Source: CAVQJU01 sp963755195 (GTDB lineage: Bacteria > Acidobacteriota > Vicinamibacteria > Vicinamibacterales > CAVVIG01). Taken from it: 64,000 bases of DNA. Within the stretch, counting starts at the first letter, position 1, and each line of letters begins with the position of its first letter. A program made the translations under genes and the position numbers. The DNA lies in contig CAVWIZ010000008.1 of NCBI GenBank assembly GCA_963755195.1, forward strand, positions 744,001 through 808,000, given 5' to 3'. Below are positions 8,277 through 18,409 of this stretch, in pieces. The notes under the pieces were generated by a model. The model saw only the letters and a list, made by a program, of their open reading frames with translations, ran no database searches and was not told where the DNA came from.

Positions 8277-10595
8277 CTACCGCCGTCGTCCGCCGCCGCC
8301 ACCTCGCGACATCCCGCCGCCGCCGCCGCCGCTCGGACGGTAGCTGCCGCTGTACCCACCGCTGGTGCGGCCGCTGCTGCTGCTGGTCGCGCGGTTATAG
8401 TCGTTCGTGCGCTGGGCACCCTCGGCGCGCGCGGCTGAATCACGATTGAGCTGCCCGGTCGTGTTTGGGTTGGGACGGGCGCCGCCGTTCACTTCCGACC
8501 AGCCCCCGCCGGCCTCTTTCTTGTAGACGTTCCCGTCGCGGCCGGCGTAGACGTCGCCGCTTCCGGTCCGCGCGACGCCGCCGCCGCCCGGTCCGGGCGT
8601 GTTGCGCGTAATCGCCTCGCCGCCGCCGCTCCCCTGCGTCGCCCTCGTCGTCGTGCCGGTGCGATTGTTCGTGACGCGAGACGTCTGTGCCCACTGGTCG
8701 CCGCGCGCAACGGCCGTCGATCCCCAACTGCCGTAGACATTCGACCCCTGCCTCGTCGCGGCGCCGGTCCCGGTGCGGGGGTTGTAGGCTGTGGCCGCGG
8801 CTCGTGAGCCGTATGGACCGTAGGCCGCGGCGCCTCGCGCGTACGTCCCCGTCCTCGGGTTGTAGCTCGCGCCGACGCCGGCCCCGCCGTACGGACCGTA
8901 GGCCGACACGCCGCGGCTGTAGGCGCCGGTCCACGGGTTGTACGAGGCGTGATACCCGTAGGTCGGGTAGTAGGGGCGATAGACGGGATAGAAGCCGCCG
9001 TAGGGGTAGTAGTACGGCGGGTAGTAATAGCCACTGCCCCACACCACGCAGCCAAACGCGATCATCATGCCCGTGTAGGCAGCCGCGGCGACGTACACGG
9101 CGGTGTCATCCGTGTCTTCCTGCACGGTGACGTAGGTGACGTTGTGCGAAGGCGAGCTGGCCGGAATCGTGTAAATCTCGCCCGGCACAGAACCGGTTGC
9201 CTCCCACGGACCCGTCGGACTCTTGCCCATGAACCAGACGCCCTGGAAGCACATGTAATAGATGTCGCCGACCTTGATGATGTCCTTGTCGGTGTTCGCC
9301 GCGCGCTGCAGGTTCGTCTGCTCGATCGGCTGGAACGTCGGCATGCCACCGTCGTACGCCACGTCGGGCGCCTTGATCTCTTTCTTCTTCACGGTCGCCG
9401 TCTGCGGGACCTGCGCCAGCAGCACGGCCTCGGCGGCCTGATCGGTGCCGGGGACCGACGCCAGGACGCGCGAGCGATCGTGCGAGAGCGGAATCTTCTT
9501 GAATTCGTCAGGCAGGGACAGCGTGGCGAACGTCCAGGGTCCGGTGAAATCGGGCGCACTGAACCAGCGGCCCGATATCAGGAAGTACACCGGGCCGCCC
9601 TTGCCGAGCCTGAACACGTCGCTCTCGGTGTTGTTCACCCACAGCAGCTTCGTGTTGCCGACGGTGATGTAGCTCGGGGCGCCCCGCAGCAAAATCATCT
9701 CGGCGGGCTTGAGGCTGACGAAGACCTTCGGCACCTGTGAGGAGTTCAGCGACTTGCCCGGCAGCGCGGCCTTCACGTCTTTCCAGTTGGCGTCGTCGGG
9801 CAGCTTCTTGAAGCTGTCCGGCAGCTTGCCAGCGGCTTTCCACGGACCGTTGACGTCGGTCGCTGTGAGCCAACTCCCCTCGACGCGCATGAAGTACGCC
9901 TTGCCCTGCGAGTCCTGGAACAGATCCCAGTTGGTGTTGACGGCGAACTTGAGGTCGTTGCCCATGATCGGGCTCCAGATCGGCTCGCCGTCGATGTTCA
10001 CGAGAACAGCCGTCGTCGTGCTGTAGAAGATCGGCGGCGGCTCGGCCTTCACGTCCGCGGCGTTCTTCGGGATGATCTGGCTCTTGTCGAGGCGCGCCAG
10101 CACGCGATCGAGCCCGATGACCAGCTTGCCGTCAGGCACCAGCTTGATCAGTTCGGCGACAACGGCCTTCTGCTGATCAGGGGACAGACTCGGAAAATTG
10201 GACTCGGTAATCTTCGCGTCGGTGAAGTTCACCAGCCGCTCGTCTTTCGCGACCGACGTGTTGGCTTCCAGCTTGATGCTGCCCAGCGCCGGCTTGGACG
10301 CGCCCTTCGCCGTGTACGACACCGCATAGTAGGCGACGATCTTCTTCTGTCCGTCCCAGCTTGCGATCTGCGGCTGGAAGATCCGAAGCGCGCCGCCGTC
10401 TGCGGTCGCGGAATCACGCGGCCAGCCGCCGTCAACCTCGCCAGGACGTGCGGCGGCCGTGGCACCAGCGGCTTTGGGTTTGGCCGCCGGCGCCGCGGTC
10501 TGCGCCGCAAAGAGTGGAACCATCGGCGACAGGCACACGCTGGCTGCCGTGAGCAGCGTCACGAACCCGCGGAACGTTGGACTTTGCATCTCCAT
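8277..10595 (-). CDS. Large secreted protein, 'carbohydrate-binding family V/XII' type, with Tyr/Gly repeat region
   Basis: This is a 772-residue exported protein with a signal peptide (about residues 1-30). The first 470 residues hold several copies of a module with a Trp pair and GPW core (SWLTATDVNGPWKAAG, RWFSAPDFTGPWTFAT, VWFMGKSPTGPWEATG). A hydrophobic segment (YTGMMIAFGCVVWGSGYYYP) leads into a low-complexity Tyr/Pro/Gly region, then tandem repeats of the form YNPRTGTYARGAAAYGPYG (about 545-615), and a Gly/Arg C-terminus. Databases name such proteins from weak carbohydrate-binding similarity; real function is unknown, probably cell surface. Intact. Confidence 0.75.
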   Translation of the reverse strand: MEMQSPTFRGFVTLLTAASVCLSPMVPLFAAQTAAPAAKPKAAGATAAARPGEVDGGWPRDSATADGGALRIFQPQIASWDGQKKIVAYYAVSYTAKGASKPALGSIKLEANTSVAKDERLVNFTDAKITESNFPSLSPDQQKAVVAELIKLVPDGKLVIGLDRVLARLDKSQIIPKNAADVKAEPPPIFYSTTTAVLVNIDGEPIWSPIMGNDLKFAVNTNWDLFQDSQGKAYFMRVEGSWLTATDVNGPWKAAGKLPDSFKKLPDDANWKDVKAALPGKSLNSSQVPKVFVSLKPAEMILLRGAPSYITVGNTKLLWVNNTESDVFRLGKGGPVYFLISGRWFSAPDFTGPWTFATLSLPDEFKKIPLSHDRSRVLASVPGTDQAAEAVLLAQVPQTATVKKKEIKAPDVAYDGGMPTFQPIEQTNLQRAANTDKDIIKVGDIYYMCFQGVWFMGKSPTGPWEATGSVPGEIYTIPASSPSHNVTYVTVQEDTDDTAVYVAAAAYTGMMIAFGCVVWGSGYYYPPYYYPYGGFYPVYRPYYPTYGYHASYNPWTGAYSRGVSAYGPYGGAGVGASYNPRTGTYARGAAAYGPYGSRAAATAYNPRTGTGAATRQGSNVYGSWGSTAVARGDQWAQTSRVTNNRTGTTTRATQGSGGGEAITRNTPGPGGGGVARTGSGDVYAGRDGNVYKKEAGGGWSEVNGGARPNPNTTGQLNRDSAARAEGAQRTNDYNRATSSSSGRTSGGYSGSYRPSGGGGGGMSRGGGGGRRR

Positions 10596-10609
10596 CTGAC
10601 ACCTTCGTC

Positions 10610-10786
10610 TTACCGCTTCGGATTGAACGGGTTGCCGCCGAGCGCATTCGAAACGGCCGTTATCGCGCGCTGCCCACGCACGCTGTTACCGGCATCGTCG
10701 AGCGGCGGAGAGACGACGGCGATGCCGAACTTACCCGGCGACACGGCGATCAGCCCGCCGCCCACGCCGCTCTTCGCGGGCAGGCC
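10610..10786 (-). pseudogene. C-terminal remnant of glutaminase A
   Basis: About 58 residues, GLPAKSGVGGGLIAVSPGKF through AVVSPPLDDAGNSVRGQ to SNALGGNPFNPKR, match the C-terminus of serine-dependent beta-lactamase-like glutaminases (GlsA). The catalytic N-terminal three quarters are absent. The sequence upstream (QPVNWLYHTHT) is unrelated, so a deletion or rearrangement junction lies near 10790. It sits just upstream of the 8277-10595 gene on the same strand. Confidence 0.75.
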
Positions 10787-11118
10787 CGTATGCGTATGGT
10801 ACAGCCAGTTAACTGGTTGTACGCCTTGTTGACAACGGTTTGCGGATCGGTGCTCTGCGCGGTTCTCCCCAACAGGCACCGAGCGCTCTATGTTCCCCAT
10901 CGTGCAGCAGGCTCCGTGCCGCTTCCCGGACGCCGCCGTGGACCCTGGTCAATGGGCTCGGGACGGCGAAGTCTCAGCGAATAACGGCCCAAACTGCCAC
11001 AAATGGGTTGTGCGCTCGGGAAACGGGACCAGAACTCAGGGATGCGCCATATCTGCCCTCGAGGCGAGACTCCGGCCATTCGGAGGTCTCGCGCAAAATT
11101 CGGAGGCGCGCCCACATT

Positions 11119-11208
11119 GGCATGAAGGTGTCGGCCACCAAGATCGTCGAAGAGCCCTATACTGAGCCCGCGTCAAATACGGTCATCACGGGCACGTCAC
11201 CCAAGTAG
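11119..11208 (+). pseudogene. Partial duplicate of the KVSATKIVEEP-family gene
   Basis: GMKVSATKIVEEPYTEPAS and TGTSPK are nearly identical to the C-terminus encoded at 16813-16900 on the other strand (GMKVSATKIVEEPHTE, TGKAPK). Only the last 29 residues survive here; the upstream bases (10790-11118) code for nothing I recognise. It is probably a decayed second copy left by recombination. The stretch 10790-11118 otherwise holds no supportable gene. Confidence 0.6.
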
Positions 11209-11254
11209 CGCGCGTGGAGGCGCGGACTTTGAACCGACCGGCGCTTCACTGCAG

Positions 11255-12540
11255 ATGCTGAGGGATCTGATCGTTATCGCCCGGCTTGTTCGGGTCGTTT
11301 GGCGATTCGCGTTTCTGCTACTGGCCGCCACAACGCCGGCGCTGGCGCAAGGCCAGTCTGGCGCGGCTCCGCAGACACGCGAAGAGGTCATCGCCGGTGA
11401 GCGCGCCGACAAAGTGGCCGAGCTCTGGCCCGAACGCCAGAACGCGATGGTCGACATGGCCAACGGCCTGAGCGAGCGCGGGCTCAAGGAAGGCCTCGAA
11501 TCCGGCAAGGGCGCGAACGGCATCCAGCTCACGCTGGGCGGCATGCGGGAAGCACAAGGCACTGAGCGCGGGCCTCGGCTACCGCCGGTCGGACCTGTTT
11601 CACGAGCAGCTGGGGATCCGTGGTACGGCGCGCGGCACCCCGAGCGGCGCCTACATGCTCGACGCCGACGTCGACTTCCAGGGGCTCCGGACGGATCGCA
11701 CGTACCTGCGCTGGTATACCCGGTACGAACACTCGCCACGACTCGATTACTTCGGTCAGGGGAACAATTCGGCCGAGGCGAATCGGACCAGCTATCTCTA
11801 CGACGACTTTTCCAGTGACTTCAACGCGTCGTTCGAACTGGTGCGCCGCTTCCACGTTGGCGCCACCGGCGGCTACTTCCACGCGCACACGGCCCGGAGC
11901 GACGAAGACGGCATTATTCCCATCGACGAGGCCTTCCCCCCGGAAAGCCTGCCCGGTCTTGGCGAGGACACGAAGTACACGCGCGTCGGCGTGTTTGCGT
12001 ACTACGACTCGCGCGATTCACAGACCGGTCCGCGAAGCGGCGGATTGTTCGTCGCACGGTATCGTCGAGTACTGGGACCTCGAGCTGAAGCAGTTCGCCT
12101 TCCGGCAGACCGAGTTCGAGGTGCAGAAGTACGTGCCGTACTTCAACAGGAGCCGCGTCCTCGCGGTAGGCGGATCCGTGGTGCTGTCCTTCCCCAAGCA
12201 GGACAATGCGGTGCCGCTCTATCTTCAGCCGATGCTCGGTGGCAGCGACACGTTGCGCGGTTTTGTTCCGTTCCGTTTCAAGGACTACCACTCGGTGAAT
12301 CTGATCGTCGAGCACCGCTGGCACGCCTTCAGCATGTTGGACATGGCATTGTTTGCTGACGCGGCCAAGGTCGTCCCGCTCAAGCGCGACATCGACGTGT
12401 CGCGCCTTCACTACAGCGGCGGCATCGGCTTTCGTGTGCGGCTGCGTTCGGCCATTGTCAGCCGGATCGACTTCGCGGGTTCGTCGGAAGGTTTCCGAAT
12501 GAGCTGGACCTTCAGCGACATCCTCGATCCGAAGTTCTAA
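11255..12540 (+). CDS. BamA/TamA (Omp85, surface antigen D15)-like outer-membrane protein, two frameshifts
   Basis: Repaired, this is a barrel protein of about 428 residues with signal peptide (LLLAATTPALAQ). Barrel strands alternate in GYRRSDLFHEQLGIRGTARG, TYLRWYTRYEHSPRLDYFGQ and GGIGFRVRLRSAIVSRIDF. The C-terminal Omp85 hallmark GGSDTLRGFVPFRFKDYHS (the VRGF/LRGF loop motif) is present. Frame changes fall near 11553 and 12055; one-base corrections join the pieces. There is no POTRA domain, so it resembles short Omp85 proteins rather than BamA itself. The next gene starts 4 bp downstream, implying a functional partnership. Confidence 0.8.
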
Positions 12541-12544
12541 GGCC

Positions 12545-15413
12545 ATGTCACGCACCTCGATACTCTGCATCGCCATCGTGGTCTTCGCCGGAACGATTCT
12601 GGCGGGCCAGGCGACGCGGTTTTATCCAGACGACCCGCTGACCGCCGAACCTCGGCCCCTGGCGGTCACCGAGCCGCAGCGGCGCACGCTCAGTGCCCTG
12701 CTCGAAACGGTGAGCAGCAACCTCAGAACGAGGGGGCAGCGTCATCCGGCCAACGGCGTGCTGGAGTCGCAGGGCGTGAACACGCTCGGCGAAGTGATGG
12801 ACGGCGACTGGTACGTGAACCGCCACGCGACGCGCCGCATGACGCTGGCCGAGTTGCAGCGAGGTCCGGGCCACGAGCGGCCGCCGGACATGACCTCGAC
12901 CTGGCGAGTGCTCGTCGTCAAGCCGTTCGGCGTCAACCCGGGCTTGCTGGTGGCCGACGGCAGACGGGATCTCTATATCCTCCGCTTCGATCCGATCGGC
13001 TCGGAGGGCCTGGCCACGGGCGCGCAAATGGTCGCGTCGCAATTCTTCTTCGCCCTCGGCTACCACGTGGCCGAGAACTACATCGTGCGATTCGACCGGC
13101 CCCGGCTGATGGTCGACGAGACCGGCCAGGCTGTGTCGAGCGCGGGCGAGGCGCGGCCCCTCATCGCCGACGACATCGACCGGTTTCTCAAGGCAGTGCC
13201 GGAAGGCCCCGGCCGCACGTATCGGGCCGTGGCGACGCGCATCCCGGAGGGCCGCGGGGCGCTGCTCGGCCCGTACCAGATGTGGGGCACACGCAGCGAC
13301 GACCCGAACGACACGGTGCCGCACGAGCACCGCCGCGACCTCCGCGGCATGTTCGTGTTTGCGGCATGGCTGAACTTCAGCAGCGTGCGCGCGGTCACCA
13401 CGCAGGACATCCTCGCGACGGTCGACGGCGTCCAAAGGATCCGCCATTACGTGGTGGACCTCACCAAGTCGCTTGGCAGCAGCATGTTCGACGGCTCGAA
13501 GCAGGCGTGGGAAGGCAACGAGACGGCGCTGCCGCGGCGGGGCGCGGTCGGCAAGAGCATCGTGACTCTTGGCCTGGCGACGCCCGCATGGCTGCGTGAG
13601 AAGGGCTCCGATCTGCCTGAAGTCGGCCTGTTCGGCAGCAGCACGTTCGACCCGGAGATGTGGACGCCGGCCGATCCCCTGCCGCCGTTCGTGAATCGCC
13701 TGCCGGACGACACGTTCTGGGCCGCCCGCCAGGTCATGGCGTTCACCGACGACGAAATCCGCGCGATCGTGCAGACGGGGCAATACAGCAAGCCGGCAGA
13801 GGACTGGATCACGGGGACGCTCATCGAGCGCCGCAACCGGATCGGGCAAACGTACTTCGCACGCCTGCTTCCGCTCGATCACATCCGTGTCGAGGGAAAC
13901 ACCCTGGCCTTCGATGATTTGGGCGTGACGAGCGGCTTTGCCAAGCCACGTACCTACACGATCACGTGGCACAAGTTCGACAACGCGAAGGACGCATTGC
14001 TGGAGACGATCGGGACGGGGGCGGAGATCCCGGCCGAGGCACGCGCGCTCCCTGCCGGCTCCTACGTCGCCACGCGCATTCATGCCGGCGTTCAGGCCAT
14101 GAATGTCACCGTGTATCTGCGCAGGCAGGCGGACGGTTTTCAGCGTCGTCGGGATCGACCGGTCGTGGCCAGGCAGGAACGTCGTCACGCTGCCACCGCC
14201 GCCGCGCGCCGACCGCCGCGCCTACGCCGATCTGACGCCTCGGCAGCAGGAGCTGTTCCAGACATACGTGGACAACTACAACGCCACGCGCGGCAGCCAG
14301 TTGACGGCCGAAGAGCGATTCGAGCGCCTGACCGTCTCGGAACAGACCACGTTCTACGGCATCACGCACGCGCTGCAACGCACGTCGTTGACCGACGCCA
14401 GCGGCGCCTCTCTCGGGCTGGCCATCGAACGGGTCGAGACCGTCAACCGAATCGCGGGCCAATACGAGGGCCTGGGCGGAGACCAGCAGTTCCGAATCTA
14501 CGTCACCTTGAAGGCGGGCACCCGCGAGCTGCTCGACAAGAGCCGCGAGTTTTTCGTTGACCACGAGAACACCGTCTACCACATCGGGTTCCCGCACTCC
14601 TACCGCCAGGCCGGCAAAGAACCAAACATGCAAATGTCTCTGTCGGGCGACGGGCTGCGGGCGGATATCGACGTGGACTACCGGTCGAGCCGCAGCCCAC
14701 AGGCGCTCTTCAACGGACACCTCACGGCGGCCAACTCAGACGTGCGGGCCGGGGAAAACCCAAAGCTCCACAACGCGCGATGGACGGGACTCATCCTGTG
14801 GTGGCAGGACACGTTGGGCAAGTTGCAGGTTTCCCTGCCCAAGGCGGTAGACCTCGCCAACATCGACCGCGCCACGGGCCCGGCGACCCCGCTTCCTCCC
14901 GATCGGCCGTCTGGCGCCGCACCGGAGAAGATCGAAGATGCTGCTCAAGAGTTCCTCACCGACTGGCTGGTCCGGCGCCAGTACGATCAGGCGCTCGAGT
15001 TCTTCTCACCGCAGGCCTATGCCTGTCTCAACCTGAGCGACGATGCGAGGAGCCAGGCCCTTGACGCGGCCGGTGTGCGCCGCGAGGCTCGCAAGCTGAT
15101 GGAATACGCGGGTGCGCGGCTTGGTCCTCGCCCGGACCTGACGAGCACCATCGTCGCATTCACGCCGCGCAATCCGAACCGCCCGGTCACGGACCACGCG
15201 TTCAAGAAGGAATTTCTCCTCGGACCCGTGCCGGAAGAAGAGGCGAAACAGTACCTGTGCAAGCAGGCCGCAACACCGACTGCCGGCGCGCAACCCGACT
15301 ACTACGCCGCCGTCTTCACGTTTCGGATAGACGGTGGTGGCACGCTTGGGTTGCTCTGGAACCGTGAAGGCGGGCGCTGGAAGATTGTGTCGTATCAGCC
15401 GCTCGTGCCATAA
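12545..15413 (+). CDS. Large uncharacterised periplasmic protein partnered with the Omp85 protein, one frameshift
   Basis: After removal of one T in the TTTT run near 14138, a single protein of about 955 residues results, with a signal peptide (LCIAIVVFAGTILAGQ). I do not recognise a named family. Visible landmarks are GLLVADGRRDLYILRFDP, HRRDLRGMFVFAAWLNFSSV, VDLTKSLGSS and, in the last 160 residues, a separate domain (DAAQEFLTDWLVRRQYDQAL to GGRWKIVSYQPLVP) that resembles NTF2/DUF-type folds. HxD and TKSLGSS motifs recall kinase-like or CotH folds, but this is weak. It follows the Omp85 gene by 4 bp and ends 15 bp from a convergent gene. Confidence 0.7.
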
Positions 15414-15428
15414 CGTTGCCAGAGACGG

Positions 15429-16442
15429 TCAGAATTTTAGGCCGAAGGAGTTCGACCAGCCGTAGTCGTTTCTCGACAACCCAGGTGGCGGCTGGCTGTC
15501 GAAATTTTCGAAGATCCCAACCCGGAAGTACCAATCGCCGGGCAGATTGAAGTCGAGGTCGAATTTGTAGTTGATCCGGTACCGGTGCTCGATTGTCAGG
15601 CTGGGGTAGTACGTGAACCGCGTGACGAGGTCGGCGAACTTCAGTTTCTCGGTCATGAATTCCGAGCCGAAGTACGCCTCGGCCGAGTCCTTCGTCACGA
15701 TCGTGGGGTCCGTGTAGTTCTCATTGGTCCAGGCGAGCCCGCCCCCGACCGCCAGATGTTGCAAGGCCGAGCGAAACAAGTATCGGCCTCCGCCACCGCC
15801 GATCGTGGTACGGAGATCGAGCCCCTGTTCGTCGCTGTTCATGAAGTCCTGGGTGGTATTGGCGTACCAGAGGTCGCCGAGGAGATACCGGAAGTCGTTC
15901 CCGAAATCCCAGCGCTGTGTGTCCGGCGCGTTCGACTGCGTGCTCTTGAACGCATTGGCCAGCGCCGTATCCACGATCTGCCTGTCCCGATAGAGGAGCG
16001 TCCCGCCGAGCGTGAGCTGCGTGGCGGAGTTCGCCTGCGTCATGCTGTAGCCGAAATCGAAGCCCGCGTCGAACCGGGACCAGAACGATCGCTCGAAGGG
16101 CACCATCGCGGCCAGGTCGGCCAGTGGAACGCTGTCGCTCCCGACGAGTACGGTCGCCTTCTTTGCCGGATCGACCTTTAGTGTGCCGGACAGCCGCTTG
16201 CCGTTGAACGTTTCGACCAGGAACTGCCGGTCGCTCTCGATAGATGCGATCTGATCCCACTCGATCTTGAAATCCGAGTCCGAATAGGTGGTTTCGATCG
16301 TCAGAACGTCCTTTTCTACTTTCTTGATCTCGCCGACGATCTTCTCGCCACTGAGCGTCGTCACCACGTCCGTCGCGGCCGAAGCCCTGGCGGCGATGAT
16401 GAGGATCAGAAGAACCCACGCGGACGTCATGCCTCGCAACAT
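15429..16442 (-). CDS. DUF481 outer-membrane protein
   Basis: This 337-residue protein has a signal peptide ending near ARASA and an N-terminal beta domain (VVTTLSGEKIVGEIKKVEKD, the SHD1/Sm-like 'DVVTLKNGDRLTGEI' type). The DUF481 barrel of about 200 residues includes DFRYLLGDLWYANTTQDFM, RYRINYKFDLDFNLPGDWYF and an F-terminated last strand (GWSNSFGLKF), as expected for an outer-membrane beta-barrel. DUF481 proteins are salt-stress-induced outer-membrane proteins of unknown function. Intact, monocistronic or with the small genes upstream. Confidence 0.85.
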   Translation of the reverse strand: MLRGMTSAWVLLILIIAARASAATDVVTTLSGEKIVGEIKKVEKDVLTIETTYSDSDFKIEWDQIASIESDRQFLVETFNGKRLSGTLKVDPAKKATVLVGSDSVPLADLAAMVPFERSFWSRFDAGFDFGYSMTQANSATQLTLGGTLLYRDRQIVDTALANAFKSTQSNAPDTQRWDFGNDFRYLLGDLWYANTTQDFMNSDEQGLDLRTTIGGGGGRYLFRSALQHLAVGGGLAWTNENYTDPTIVTKDSAEAYFGSEFMTEKLKFADLVTRFTYYPSLTIEHRYRINYKFDLDFNLPGDWYFRVGIFENFDSQPPPGLSRNDYGWSNSFGLKF

Positions 16443-16475
16443 CGTTCAGCTCCATCGCGACGAGATCGCTCTCAG

Positions 16476-16775
16476 CTACTCGGGATCGATCTTTCTGATG
16501 TTGTTGCCCTGGATCCCGAGCCCGCCCATCAACCCCTTCTGGCTGAAGATGAATGCATAGATGTCCTCGTTCATGGTCGTGGTCGTCGACGATTTGGCCT
16601 TCCCCTCGTCCATCACGACGACGGTCGGGCCGGCGCCGACCTCGAACCCCTTCGCCACGTCGAGCTGCTGGAGGGCCTTGTCGTTCATGAAGAACATGGC
16701 GTAGCCATAGGTCTGCCCGCCGGCCTGGAGGCCGAATGACGCGCCCGACGTGCTGTAGTACGCGACCGCCTTGCC
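16476..16775 (-). pseudogene. SYLF (Ysc84) lipid-binding protein, N-terminal half missing
   Basis: About 100 residues match the C-terminal half of SYLF domains: GKAVAYYSTSGASFGLQAGG, AMFFMNDKALQQLDVAKGF, DIYAFIFSQKGLMGGLGIQG. The usual signal peptide and N-terminal 80-90 residues are absent. Upstream sequence runs directly into the end of the 16813 gene. A deletion that removed the 5' half is the simplest reading; a longer frameshifted N-terminus is not visible in any frame. Confidence 0.7.
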
Positions 16776-16812
16776 GCGTTGTCCGTGACATGTTCGATCA
16801 CCTTGACTCTGC

Positions 16813-17240
16813 CTACTTGGGGGCCTTGCCCGTGATATACCCCTGTGTTGAGATTTCGGTATGCGGCTCTTCGACGATCTTCGTCGCCGAGACCTTCATC
16901 CCCTTCCGCAGCTCGGTGACCGATGCGGGCTTGCCTTCGACCATGAACTTGAAGGACGGCGGAACGGTGTACTCGTGGTTTTCGCCGTTTTCGAGCGTCA
17001 GAATCACGTAGTTGCCCGACACGCACCAGACCGTCCCGTTGAGCATGGACGTCGTGCGCACGGTGACCGATTGAGTGGTCGTGAAGATCGTCGCGGCAGG
17101 CGCTGATGGAAAATCGCATTGGTCTTCTCCTTCGCGATGCCGCTGTTGATGGCGCCTCCTAGAGCCGGGGCGATCGACCGCGAAGCAGACGGCGTGCCAA
17201 TCTGAGCGGGTTCCCTCAGGCGACCGTTCGTCCACGGCAC
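16813..17240 (-). CDS. Small exported-type protein of the KVSATKIVEEP family, one frameshift
   Basis: The C-terminal 100 residues (TIFTTTQSVTVRTTSMLNGT, YVILTLENGENHEYTVPPSF, LRKGMKVSATKIVEEPHTE) form a small beta-rich domain like that in the 7707-8243 protein. Further upstream in another frame, GAINSGIAKEKTNAIF reads into PSAPAATIF if one base is added near 17112. The exact start is uncertain and no clear signal peptide is seen. A truncated copy of its C-terminus lies at 11119-11208. Function unknown. The following 300 bp upstream (17241-17600) hold no gene I can support. Confidence 0.6.
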
Positions 17241-17600
17241 GTTCGATAACAGTCAGGCCGCATTTCCGGCGATTTGCTTGAAAGACGTCCTGCATCTCGG
17301 GTCACGCCAGGAGCGAACAGCAGGAGCTTCCCGCCGCGCGAGGAACTGCCGGAGCCACGAACTCCGACGGTTCGGGGGCTTCGCCGGAGGCTCGGAGCCA
17401 GCCTTGGCGTCGCCCGAAAACGAACTGGCTACCGGATCGAATCAGGCACGAATGGAGTTGTCAGCAGGGATGGTTATCTGTGTTGAGAAAACTGATTCGC
17501 GGAGAGGGATTCGCGCCGAGAGCGGCGAGCGAGAGCGAGTCGCTCGAAGCCTGATGATCTCTCGACCCGCCAACGACCGAGCCGCAGGCGAGGAAGTTGG

Positions 17601-17687
17601 CGGAGAGAGAGGGATTCGAACCCTCGGTAGAGTTTCCCCTACACACGCTTTCCAAGCGTGCTCCTTCAACCACTCGGACATCTCTCC
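17601..17687 (-). tRNA. tRNA-Ser (GGA anticodon)
   Basis: Read on the minus strand, GGAGAGA pairs with TCTCTCC as a 7-bp acceptor stem, with discriminator G. The anticodon arm CACGCTTGGAAAGCGTG displays GGA in the loop. A long variable arm (TAGGGGAAACTCTA region) and the T-arm GAGGGTTCGAATCCCTC are present. The class II shape and discriminator fit tRNA-Ser reading UCC/UCU. CCA is not encoded. Confidence 0.95.
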
Positions 17688-17908
17688 GTATATCTGGAAT
17701 CAATGGTTTACGGGCGAGTGGCTCAGCCCAAAACCCAAATTGTGATAGGAATTGTGATACACCCCCTAAGAGTCTGCGATCACTTACGGGCACGTGCTCG
17801 GCCACGACCGTGCGAACCGGACCAGTATACCGCCGGCCGCCCCGCGACATGTGCCGCCAGTGCTCCGTCGGATTCCCGGCTCCTATGTCCCCCGCGAACT
17901 CACCAACC

Positions 17909-18409
17909 CTACTTGAGGATCGCGCGAACGTCCTTGATCAAGACGAACAGGTGGTACGGGTCGGTGGGAGCCGGCACAAACCCAAACCGCTCGTAGAAGG
18001 CTCGCGCGTCGTCATCTTTGGCGTGCACCGCCATCGCTCGTATGCCAGCGATGTCGGCAGCCTGGAGCGTTCGCAGCATGGCGTCTTTGAGCAGCCCCGA
18101 ACCGAGCCCCTTGCCCTGCCAGCTCGCGGCGACGGCCAGACGCGCGAGCAGCATCAACGGAATCGGATGCTTGGCGAGTCCTTTTCCGAGGCGTTGTGGC
18201 GCGTCGTCGTACTCGACCTGAGCCACGACAAGCGTGTAGAACCCGACAACCTCGTCGCCCATCAGCGCCACGTACGTCTGTGACGCCTCGGCCTGCTGGT
18301 TCTGGAACGCGTAGCGGACGAGGAAGCGATTCAGCGCCTCCTGCCCGCAATCAAACAGATCGACTGGATGATCGCGCCGCAGCTTTTCGATCCGCGGCCG
18401 GTCGTTCAT
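17909..18409 (-). CDS. GNAT acetyltransferase toxin (TacT/AtaT type)
   Basis: This 166-residue GNAT protein starts with a 'CGQEALNRFLVRYAFQNQQ' segment typical of TacT-like toxins (FDCGxxxLNxFL). It has the acetyl-CoA loop ASWQGKGLGSGLLKDAM (Q/RxxGxG/A) and the catalytic-region YERFGFVPAPTDPYHLFVL. Such toxins acetylate aminoacyl-tRNA and stop translation. It overlaps the DUF1778 antitoxin gene upstream by 4 bp, the standard operon order. Intact. Confidence 0.92.
   Translation of the reverse strand: MNDRPRIEKLRRDHPVDLFDCGQEALNRFLVRYAFQNQQAEASQTYVALMGDEVVGFYTLVVAQVEYDDAPQRLGKGLAKHPIPLMLLARLAVAASWQGKGLGSGLLKDAMLRTLQAADIAGIRAMAVHAKDDDARAFYERFGFVPAPTDPYHLFVLIKDVRAILK

Noticed and set aside
12548..14188. 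A 546-codon open frame on the minus strand
   Set aside because: Antisense of the intact plus-strand periplasmic protein gene, no recognisable motif.
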